Below the pieces are notes generated by a model that saw nothing but the letters and a program-made list of their open reading frames with translations, searched no databases and was not told the origin of the DNA. A stretch of 5,601 bases of DNA from an uncultured bacterium (lineage in GTDB: Bacteria; Chloroflexota; Anaerolineae; JACIWP01), in NCBI GenBank assembly GCA_903872005.1, contig CAIQJD010000531.1, forward strand, positions 1 through 5,601, read 5' to 3'. A program made the position numbers and the translations under genes. Below, one piece after another: positions 1 through 5,281 of this stretch (the first letter of the stretch is position 1; each line of letters opens with the position of its first letter).

Positions 1-1053
1 GATGCCCAGCGCGCCGCCCAGGGCCACGTAGGGCAGAAAGATGAAGAAGTCGGGAACTCCCTGGAAATCAATGAACGACCAGAGAACCGGCGCCAGCAGG
101 GAGAGGAGCGCCGCGGCGAATGGGTCGGTGCTCAGGAAGGCGCGCAGCCCGGGCCAGCGTCGGGCACGCTGGATATACAGGCCGGCGCACGCGCCCAGGC
201 CCCCCAGAATCAAGACCAGCGCCGCGCGATAGTCTCGCGCGAGAATGAACACCGGCCGCAGGGCGCGATGGGCGAAGGTAAGCTGTTCCCGATCAATCCC
301 CCGATCCAGATAGAAGAGATTGAAGAGGAGCGCGCCATCGGCCAGGGCCGGCAGCGCGCCGCGTTGGGCATAGTAGAGGACGATGCCAGCCACGGGCGCG
401 GCCATGCCGGCCAGCGCGCTCCCTACGGCGCGCCAACGGCGCGGCCGCTCTTGCCACAATGCCAGGAAGAGCGTGAGCGCCGGGAAGATCGCCGTCGGTT
501 GCCAGGTGAGCGCGGCCAGCGCCCCGCACAGGCCGGCCCAGAACCAGCGTCGGCGCGCCGTGAGCGCGAGGCTGAGCGTCATGGCTGCCAGCATGGGGAG
601 CTTGGGGTCTGGGCCAGAGGCCACGCGGTAGGTCAGGGGTTGACATGCCAGCAGCAGCATGGCGGCCACAAAGCCGGCGCGCCGCGAGCGCAGCAGATCG
701 GCTGCCAGGAAATACATGGCCCCACTCAGGACGCAACCGACCAGGCACCAGAGGAGCCGGGCGGCGATGACGTCGGAGAGGCCCAGCGGCCGGCCGAGCG
801 CGAGGCCCAACGCCAGGAGCAGCGGGGAGAGCGGCCCCTTCTGGATGAAGACGCCGACGTAAGGAGGCGCGCCGCGCAGGACTTGCTGGCCGGCGTAGAC
901 GTACATCCCCTGGTCGCGGTCGAGGAAGTTGTGGAAGCCGGCCGTGGCATAGACTACGCCGGCGAGGAGGAACACCGCTGCCAGGGGGAAGAGCCGCCGG
1001 CCGAGGGCCAGGCCGGCTTTCCCCGGCGCGGTCAACGCATCGTGGATAGGCAT
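1..1053 (-). CDS. GT-C fold glycosyltransferase (GT39/PMT-like), 3' end off the window
   Basis: Reading the minus strand from the ATG at 1053 gives 351 codons with no stop before the left edge, so the C-terminus is missing. The protein is a multi-pass membrane protein, with a short cytoplasmic start, a first membrane segment at about residues 21-40, and further hydrophobic segments near 74-92, 97-117, 125-137, 170-197, 208-228, 276-293, 311-326 and 334-350. The first outside loop reads LDRDQGMYVYAGQQVLRGAP and continues PYVGVFIQKGPLS. This matches the acidic loop (D45, D47) and the Y-x-Y-x-G..L-x-G-x-PY..KGP pattern of GT39/PMT-type enzymes, which use polyprenyl-phosphate sugars to glycosylate lipids, polymers or proteins at the outer membrane face. 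Acceptor and sugar cannot be read from sequence. The start is uncertain: an in-frame ATG at 1113 adds 20 residues. AAGGAG lies 15 nt before 1053 and GAGGGG 15 nt before 1113, and neither spacing is ideal. It is transcribed divergently from the importer operon. Confidence 0.85.
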   Translation of the reverse strand, partial: MPIHDALTAPGKAGLALGRRLFPLAAVFLLAGVVYATAGFHNFLDRDQGMYVYAGQQVLRGAPPYVGVFIQKGPLSPLLLALGLALGRPLGLSDVIAARLLWCLVGCVLSGAMYFLAADLLRSRRAGFVAAMLLLACQPLTYRVASGPDPKLPMLAAMTLSLALTARRRWFWAGLCGALAALTWQPTAIFPALTLFLALWQERPRRWRAVGSALAGMAAPVAGIVLYYAQRGALPALADGALLFNLFYLDRGIDREQLTFAHRALRPVFILARDYRAALVLILGGLGACAGLYIQRARRWPGLRAFLSTDPFAAALLSLLAPVLWSFIDFQGVPDFFIFLPYVALGGALGI

Positions 1054-1155
1054 AGGCGGATCAACCAGCTCCTTGCCAGATACGGGATTGGACGCCACGC
1101 CAAAAAGGCCCATTCCGCGCGTACCGTGCCCCTCAGAACGGCTCCTCGTAGCCTA

Positions 1156-1184
1156 ATTCTACCACGCAGCCCCAAAAACGTCTA
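1156..1184 (-). promoter_or_regulatory. possible promoter for the reverse-strand glycosyltransferase
   Basis: On the minus strand, TAGACG (1184-1179) is followed after 17 nt by TAGAAT (1161-1156). The -10 matches five of six consensus bases and the -35 four of six. Transcription would begin near 1149, about 36 nt before the ATG at 1113 and about 96 nt before the ATG at 1053. Spacing is ideal but the -35 is weak, so this is a candidate only. Confidence 0.35.
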
Positions 1185-1200
1185 GCCACGGTAGTTGGGT

Positions 1201-1325
1201 GTGTTTCAATTTTTGGGCGCGCGTGTATAGCCTAGCGCCTTGTGCGCGTCTGACCCGGGCCAAAAACGCCCACAAGGGGCCAGGCTACGGCAGCCCCGAT
1301 GCCTGTTCCCCAAAATGTGAAACAC
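1201..1325. repeat. large imperfect palindrome in the divergent control region
   Basis: Two nested pairs of inverted arms share one centre. The outer arms are GTGTTTCAATTTTTGGG (1201-1217) and its near reverse complement at 1309-1325, matching at 15 of 17 positions. The inner arms are 1228-1249 and 1266-1287, matching at 19 of 22, with mismatches at 1234/1281, 1237/1278 and 1245/1270. The middle 16 nt contain CCCGGG. The right side holds about 11 nt more than the left between the two arm pairs. The element ends 18 nt before the operon's -35 box. It could be a miniature inverted-repeat element, a looped operator pair, or a structured regulatory region. No clear target-site duplication is visible at its ends. 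Confidence 0.6.
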
Positions 1326-1343
1326 GCACGATGGGCGACTACA

Positions 1344-1372
1344 TTGACTTTTGACTCTTTTAGTGTTATTAT
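1344..1372 (+). promoter_or_regulatory. sigma70-type promoter of the importer operon
   Basis: TTGACT (1344-1349) is separated by exactly 17 nt from TATTAT (1367-1372), and TG at 1364-1365 gives an extended -10. The stretch is clearly AT-richer than its surroundings. Transcription is expected to start near 1379, which leaves a leader of about 160 nt before the binding-protein ATG. A second TTGACT (1351-1356) directly follows the first but has no -10 at the right distance. The large palindrome ends just upstream, where a regulator could act. Confidence 0.75.
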
Positions 1373-1428
1373 ACGCACAGTGAAGTACAAATTGCGTGAC
1401 GCTAAGGTGTAGGAAAGGAGGCTCGCTT

Positions 1429-1485
1429 GTGCGTCGCCGTCGGGCCAGCAACCAAGCCGTAGACATGGCTTCCGGCGGCCCTTGA
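1429..1485 (+). CDS. possible 18-codon leader peptide upstream of the binding-protein gene
   Basis: The operon leader contains AAAGGAGG (1414-1421), an eight-base match to the 16S 3' end. Seven nt later comes GTG, then the short frame (M/V)RRRRASNQAVDMASGGP and a TGA stop. The stop lies 56 nt before the binding-protein ATG. Four Arg codons follow the start directly (CGT CGC CGT CGG). Most of the frame folds into a hairpin. I do not recognise the peptide. It may be a translated leader controlling the downstream gene, or the Shine-Dalgarno-like site may be only a ribosome standby or a chance match. The stop overlaps a TTG (1482) that is in frame with the downstream gene, but that gene has a much better start of its own. 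Confidence 0.4.
   Translation: MRRRRASNQAVDMASGGP
1436..1479 (+). promoter_or_regulatory. two-stem RNA hairpin inside the operon leader
   Basis: The outer stem pairs GCCGTCGG (1436-1443) with CCGGCGGC (1472-1479), eight pairs including one G-U. After a ten-base bulge on the left side, an inner stem pairs AAGCC (1454-1458) with GGCTT (1467-1471) around an eight-base loop, and it abuts the outer stem on the right. The hairpin begins seven bases after the GTG of the leader reading frame, so ribosomes on that frame would have to melt it. No U-run follows, so it is not a simple intrinsic terminator, and it does not match a riboswitch class I know. Confidence 0.45.
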
Positions 1486-1525
1486 CCGTAGTGCCCGAAA
1501 ACCGACAGTCCGTGCGCTTTCCACA

Positions 1526-1533
1526 GAAGGAGG
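1526..1533 (+). promoter_or_regulatory. ribosome binding site that fixes the binding-protein start
   Basis: GAAGGAGG ends 8 nt before the ATG at 1542. This strong site, and the signal peptide that begins exactly at that ATG, rule out the upstream in-frame TTG at 1482, which would put 20 polar residues in front of the lipoprotein signal. Confidence 0.85.
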
Positions 1534-1541
1534 ATTCTACG

Positions 1542-2804
1542 ATGAAGAAGAATCTGATGGTCCTGATGTCTGCCCTCGTCATTCTCGTCCTGCTCGCCGG
1601 CTGCGCGGCGACGCCCACTGCAGCCCCCACCCAACCCCCGGCGGCCACCAAAGCGCCGGCCGCTCCAACCAACACATCCATCCCGCCCACCAAAGCGCCC
1701 GCCAAAGAAGTCACTATCAAATTGTGGCACTCCTGGACCGGCGCGGAAGCCGAAACGGGCCAGAAGGCCGTGGATTCGTTCCTGGCGGCCAATCCAGGCA
1801 TCAAGATCGAAATCTTGGCCGTCCCCTTCGATCAGTTGAAGAACAAATACACCACCGAAGCCTCGACCGGCGGCGGCCCCGACCTGCTCATCGGCCCCAA
1901 GGACTGGATCGGCGAGCTGGCGCAGGCCAATTTGATCGCGCCGCTGGACAGCCTGTCCAGCCAGATCGGCCTGGACAAGTTGAGCAAGACGGCCGTGGAG
2001 GCCAACAAGTTCCAGGGCAAGATTTGGGCGTTCCCCGAATCCACCGAGGCGGTCGCGCTCTACTACAATACCGACAAAGTCAAGACCCCGCCCAAGGACA
2101 CCGATGAGCTGTTGAAGCTGGCAGCCGAGGTCGGGTTGGGCTTGAATATCGGCTTCTACCATTCGGCCGGCATCCTCTTCGGCGCCGGCGCCAAACTCTT
2201 CGATGACAAGCAGGTGTGCGTCCTCGATCAAGGCAATGGCATTGTGGACGCCCTCACCTTCATGAAGACCGCCAAGGGCACCGCCAACGTCCTGGCCGAC
2301 GGCGACGGCGGCAAGCTGGATGCGGCCTTCAAGGATGGCAAGATCGGCATGGTCTTCAACGGCCCGTGGGCCAGCGGCGACTACGCCAAAGCCCTGGGCG
2401 CGGACAAGATCGCCATTGCGGATCCCATCGTCCTCAAGAGCAGCGGCAAGACCTTCGCGCCGTTCCTCGGCACCAAAAACATCTTCCTGAGCGCCAATTC
2501 CAAGGGCGATGCCCAGGCCGCCGCGATCAAGCTGCTGGCCTCGCTGACCGACCCAGGAATTCAGGCGGAATTCGTCAAGGTCGGGCACATCCCATCGAAT
2601 CCGGCCACCAAGACCGACAGCAAGATCGTTGCCGGCTTCATCAAACAGACCCAGAGCGCCAGCTACTTCCCCAACGAGCCTGAAATGGGCGCAGTCTGGA
2701 CGCCGGCCGGCGACATGATCGTCAAGGCCCTGGAAGGCAAGGCCGAGCCGGCCGCCGCGGCGCAGGAAGCCGCCAAGGCCATCAACGCCGCCAACAAGAA
2801 GTAA
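1542..2804 (+). CDS. malE: MalE-like sugar ABC transporter substrate-binding lipoprotein
   Basis: This 420-residue lipoprotein captures sugar outside the membrane and delivers it to the two permeases encoded next. Residues 1-20 form a lipoprotein signal (MKK, hydrophobic core, lipobox LAGC) with the lipid-bearing cysteine at C21. Residues 22-55 are a Thr/Pro/Ala-rich tether. The rest is a family 1 solute-binding fold. It opens with VTIKLWHSWTG, followed by GGGPDLLIGPKDWIGELAQA at 110-129, PESTEAVALYYN at 165-176, NGPW at 274-277 and PNEPEMGAVW at 377-386. These blocks align with E. coli MalE. W277 and W386 fall where MalE has the sugar-stacking W230 and W340, and the aromatic pair F205/Y206 falls near Y155. 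A maltodextrin-type ligand is therefore likely, but other alpha-glucosides or galacto-oligosaccharides remain possible. The symbol reflects family likeness, not a proven substrate. The gene is first in the operon and has its own strong ribosome site. Confidence 0.9.
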   Translation: MKKNLMVLMSALVILVLLAGCAATPTAAPTQPPAATKAPAAPTNTSIPPTKAPAKEVTIKLWHSWTGAEAETGQKAVDSFLAANPGIKIEILAVPFDQLKNKYTTEASTGGGPDLLIGPKDWIGELAQANLIAPLDSLSSQIGLDKLSKTAVEANKFQGKIWAFPESTEAVALYYNTDKVKTPPKDTDELLKLAAEVGLGLNIGFYHSAGILFGAGAKLFDDKQVCVLDQGNGIVDALTFMKTAKGTANVLADGDGGKLDAAFKDGKIGMVFNGPWASGDYAKALGADKIAIADPIVLKSSGKTFAPFLGTKNIFLSANSKGDAQAAAIKLLASLTDPGIQAEFVKVGHIPSNPATKTDSKIVAGFIKQTQSASYFPNEPEMGAVWTPAGDMIVKALEGKAEPAAAAQEAAKAINAANKK

Positions 2805-2830
2805 TCGCCCGTCTTTCGTGCGATCGTACG

Positions 2831-2860
2831 CGCGGAGGCGCAGCGCGCTGCGCCTCCGCG
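2831..2860. repeat. perfect 30-bp palindrome between binding-protein and first permease genes
   Basis: CGCGGAGGCGCAGCG (2831-2845) is followed without a gap by its exact reverse complement (2846-2860). As RNA it would form about a 13-bp GC-rich stem with a four-base loop. It starts 26 nt after the binding-protein stop and ends 26 nt before the permease ATG. No U-run follows (ACTACCCCTTTC), so full termination is unlikely. It may protect the 3' end of the upstream message or cause partial termination, so that more binding protein than permease is made, as REP elements do between malE and malF in E. coli. Confidence 0.8.
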
Positions 2861-2874
2861 ACTACCCCTTTCAT

Positions 2875-2878
2875 GGAG
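2875..2878 (+). promoter_or_regulatory. ribosome binding site for the MalF-like gene
   Basis: GGAG ends 8 nt before the ATG at 2887 and supports that start. The in-frame GTG at 2818 would translate straight through the perfect palindrome and give a 23-residue Arg-rich extension, which looks like read-through rather than real protein. The site is weaker than those of the neighbouring genes. Confidence 0.6.
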
Positions 2879-2886
2879 CGAGAGCT

Positions 2887-4209
2887 ATGGCGACCACGAC
2901 GCTTCGACCTTCAGGGGACGCCGGCGGCCGGCGCAAGCACGCCGTAGAACACGAGCGCCGCATCGCGCGCACCGCCTTCTTCTACATCCTCCCGTCGGCC
3001 CTCATCATGCTCCTGATCACCTTCTGGCCGCTGATCTATCAGTTCTGGATGTCCTTTACCAACTACAGCAACCGCAACTTACGCACCGATAACCTGCTGC
3101 TGCAAGTTTGGGGTTCCTTCACCGGCAACCTCGCCGCGCACAACTCGCCGCAGTTGGTCGCGCTGGGCAACTATTTCGAGATCGTCGGGGGCGACCTGGC
3201 AAAGATCCTCAGCGGGTTCGATTTCTGGCGCATCTTGCTGTTCAACGTGGTCTGGACCGCCACGAACCTGATCTTCCACGTTGGCATCGGCGTCGCCGTC
3301 GCCGTCCTGCTCAACCAGAACGGCATGAAGTTCAAGCGTTTCTACCGCTCCATTTACATCATCCCCTGGGCGCTCCCCTCGCTGGTGGCCTCCATGATTT
3401 GGAAGAATATGTGGGATGATGTCTCCGGCGGCGTCAATCAGATCATCCGCCTGCTGGGCGGCGCCGGCAAGCTGCGCTGGCTGTTGCAAATTGACCCGCC
3501 GGTCAACTGGCTGCCGCCCTACGTGCGCGCCCCCGACTGGGCCAACCCGTATTTGCTCCTGTTGATCTTGTTACTCTTGATTCTCGTCCCTTATCTCTTC
3601 CGCTGGGTGCGCCGGCGTTGGCTCCCCTTCACCATCGTCTGGATCGCGGCGCTGGAGCTGTTCTGCCTCTTCGGGCTGACGCCGCTGCTGAACCTGTTGC
3701 GCGGCCTGCCGGCCGGCGCGGCGGCCACCCTCTTGCCCATGGGCAAAATCTTCCCGCTCTCATTCTACGCCGTGCTGGCGGCCAACATCTGGCTGGGCTG
3801 GCCCTTCATGATGACCGTCGCCACCGGCGCATTGCAGAGCATCCCGCGCGAGCTGTATGAGGCGGCCGAAGTGGACGGCGCGACCGGCTGGCAAGCCTTC
3901 TGGGGTGTGACCGTGCCGCTGTTGCGGCCGGCCATGATCCCGGCCATCATCGTCGGCATCACCATGACCTTCAACCAGTTCAACGTCATCTACTTCATCT
4001 CTGGCGGCGGGCCGCTGCACAGCACGGAAATCCTGGTGACGCAAGCCTATCGCCTGGTCAACGAGACGACGGTGAACCTGGCCGGCATTGGCAACGTGCG
4101 CCCCTATGGCATGGCGGCCTCTTTCGCCTACATCGTGTTCCTGATCCTGGCATCCATTACCCTGGTCACCAACCGCATCTCGCGCGCCACCGAGGCGTAC
4201 AACGAATAG
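2887..4209 (+). CDS. malF: MalF-like sugar ABC transporter permease with an inserted membrane hairpin
   Basis: One of two channel-forming inner-membrane subunits, 440 residues. The first membrane segment lies at about 31-55 (FFYILPSALIMLLITFWPLI). Core segments follow at about 113-142, 153-173, 289-311, 348-370 and 408-428. The cytoplasmic EAA loop that docks with the ATPase is at about 322-346, with E325-A-A and G331 and the PLLRP end. The motif ANIWLGWPFMM before it and ISGGGPLHSTEILVTQAY after it are typical of MalF/UgpA-type permeases. The protein is longer than the usual 290-310 residues of short MalF-type permeases. The excess is mainly about 80 residues at roughly 209-286, between the NWL motif and the segment before the EAA loop, containing two extra hydrophobic stretches (220-238 and 246-267). 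Start chosen at 2887 from GGAG. The next permease gene starts 24 nt after its stop. Confidence 0.9.
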   Translation: MATTTLRPSGDAGGRRKHAVEHERRIARTAFFYILPSALIMLLITFWPLIYQFWMSFTNYSNRNLRTDNLLLQVWGSFTGNLAAHNSPQLVALGNYFEIVGGDLAKILSGFDFWRILLFNVVWTATNLIFHVGIGVAVAVLLNQNGMKFKRFYRSIYIIPWALPSLVASMIWKNMWDDVSGGVNQIIRLLGGAGKLRWLLQIDPPVNWLPPYVRAPDWANPYLLLLILLLLILVPYLFRWVRRRWLPFTIVWIAALELFCLFGLTPLLNLLRGLPAGAAATLLPMGKIFPLSFYAVLAANIWLGWPFMMTVATGALQSIPRELYEAAEVDGATGWQAFWGVTVPLLRPAMIPAIIVGITMTFNQFNVIYFISGGGPLHSTEILVTQAYRLVNETTVNLAGIGNVRPYGMAASFAYIVFLILASITLVTNRISRATEAYNE

Positions 4210-4233
4210 CCCGGCGGGCAGGAGGAGGAACCT

Positions 4234-5094
4234 ATGTTGCGAAAGATGACGCTGCCGCGCCAGATCATCTCCCAGGTCACGGCCGTGCTGATCCTGGTGA
4301 TCGTCGTCTTCCCTGTGCTGTGGATCGTCTCAATGTCCATTGATCCGCGCGATGTGGCGCGGCCCACGACCCTTTGGCCGGCCGGCGCGTCGCTGCAAGC
4401 CTATCAGAAGGTGGTGCAAAAGCCGACGCCCAACCCGGTCTCCTTCGTCGAGCTGCTGCGGAACAGCGTGATCCTCGCCATCGGCACCTCGGCGCTGACG
4501 GTGCTGGTCGGCACCACGTCGGCGTATGCCTTCTCGCGCTTCCGCTTCCGTGGGCGCGAGGCCGGCATGCTCGCCTTCATCATCGTGCTGATGTTGCCCA
4601 GCGTGGCGACAGTGGCGGCGCTCTTCGTGCTGCTCAATATCGTCCTCGGCCCGGATTTGCGGAACTCCATCGCCGGCGTGGCCCTGGCAATGATCGCCAG
4701 CTCGCTCCCCTTCGCCATCTGGAACATGAAGGGCTTCATTGACACCATTCCCCGCGAGCTGGAAGAAGCGGCCTTGCTGGATGGCGCATCGCCCAACCAG
4801 ACCTTCTACCTGATCATGCTCCCCCTGGCGCTGCCGGGGCTGGCGGTGACGGCGCTGTGGGGCTTCATGGCCGGCTGGACGGAATTCGTCCTCTCGTGGC
4901 AATTCATCTCCAACCCCAAGTGGTTCACCCTGTCTATGGCCCTGTATGGCATGCAGGGGCAATACGCGTCGAATACGCCCTGGTCGCAATTCGCGGCCAT
5001 GAGCATCATCGTCTCGATTCCGGTGATCGTCGTCTTCTTCCTGTTGCAGCGTTACATCGTCAGCGGCCTGACCGTTGGCGGCGTCAAGGGGTAG
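4234..5094 (+). CDS. malG: MalG-like sugar ABC transporter permease
   Basis: Second channel subunit, 286 residues, a normal length for the family. Six membrane segments are visible at about 12-34, 74-97, 110-135, 143-165, 197-218 and 253-272. The EAA loop is at about 175-200 (ELEEAALLDGAS, with E178-A-A and G184, then MLPLALPG), the contact point for the ATPase. NMKGFIDTIPRELEEAALLDGA and the C-terminal YIVSGLTVGGVKG are hallmark sequences of MalG-type permeases. The ATG has an excellent Shine-Dalgarno site (AGGAGG at 4223-4228, 5 nt away) and lies 24 nt after the MalF-like stop, so the two are co-transcribed and would form the MalFG heterodimer. It is the last gene of the operon, and no ATPase gene follows before the terminator-like hairpin. 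Confidence 0.92.
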   Translation: MLRKMTLPRQIISQVTAVLILVIVVFPVLWIVSMSIDPRDVARPTTLWPAGASLQAYQKVVQKPTPNPVSFVELLRNSVILAIGTSALTVLVGTTSAYAFSRFRFRGREAGMLAFIIVLMLPSVATVAALFVLLNIVLGPDLRNSIAGVALAMIASSLPFAIWNMKGFIDTIPRELEEAALLDGASPNQTFYLIMLPLALPGLAVTALWGFMAGWTEFVLSWQFISNPKWFTLSMALYGMQGQYASNTPWSQFAAMSIIVSIPVIVVFFLLQRYIVSGLTVGGVKG

Positions 5095-5131
5095 GACCAG
5101 GAGGGACTTCAACCGGTCGCCACACAAGCGC

Positions 5132-5175
5132 ATGCAATGCGCCCGTCCCCTGGTATGGGGGCGGGCGCATTGCAT
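5132..5175 (+). terminator. strong hairpin closing the importer operon
   Basis: Left arm 5132-5150 pairs with right arm 5157-5175 over 19 positions (14 perfect pairs starting ATGCAATGCGCCCG, one G-U, then CCCC/GGGG) around the loop TGGTAT. It lies 37 nt after the MalG-like stop and 19 nt before the next promoter, the right place for a terminator. The bases after it are ATCCTGGG, not a U-run, so it would act as a U-less or factor-assisted terminator, or as a 3'-end stabiliser. The left arm runs A/T at its base, so it could also act in the reverse direction, but no gene points that way. Confidence 0.7.
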
Positions 5176-5194
5176 ATCCTGGGACACGCGCGCT

Positions 5195-5222
5195 TTGACA
5201 AAATAAAAGCTCCCGCTACAAT
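5195..5222 (+). promoter_or_regulatory. near-consensus sigma70-type promoter of the FG-GAP gene
   Basis: A perfect -35 TTGACA (5195-5200) is followed after 16 nt by TACAAT (5217-5222), five of six consensus bases, within a locally AT-rich patch. Transcription should start near 5229, giving a leader of about 50 nt. It sits directly behind the operon hairpin, so the gene is transcribed separately from the importer. Confidence 0.75.
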
Positions 5223-5270
5223 AGTGGCGTTGCGCTCAATCATCTGGGCGCAGGCCCCAGTTTTCCATCC

Positions 5271-5276
5271 AGGAGG
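5271..5276 (+). promoter_or_regulatory. ribosome binding site that fixes the GTG start of the FG-GAP gene
   Basis: AGGAGG ends 5 nt before GTG at 5282. The frame from that GTG begins immediately with a secretion signal, so the non-ATG start is well supported. Confidence 0.8.
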
Positions 5277-5281
5277 CCGAA

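Noticed and set aside
233..244. 12-bp perfect palindrome TCTCGCGCGAGA
   Set aside because: It lies within the glycosyltransferase coding sequence, is short and GC-rich, and has no other regulatory context.
268..1185. 305-codon plus-strand frame opposite the glycosyltransferase
   Set aside because: It is rich in Gln, Arg and Glu with no fold signature and no ribosome site. The opposite strand encodes a clear multi-pass membrane enzyme over the same DNA.
1482..1541. N-terminal extension of the binding protein from TTG at 1482
   Set aside because: It would place 20 polar residues ahead of a textbook lipoprotein signal. GAAGGAGG sits at ideal distance from the ATG at 1542.
1206..2588. 460-codon open frame on the minus strand opposite the binding-protein gene
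   Set aside because: It is a mirror of a GC-rich gene: Gly/Asp/Arg-rich with no domain, and its start lies inside the opposite gene. The plus-strand product has a signal peptide, lipobox and family motifs.
2818..2886. N-terminal extension of the MalF-like permease from GTG at 2818
   Set aside because: The 23 extra residues are translated from the perfect palindrome, and a ribosome site supports the ATG at 2887.
4330..5187. 285-codon minus-strand frame opposite the MalG-like gene
   Set aside because: His/Arg/Gln-rich composition typical of antisense reading of a membrane-protein gene, and its start lies within the terminator-like hairpin.
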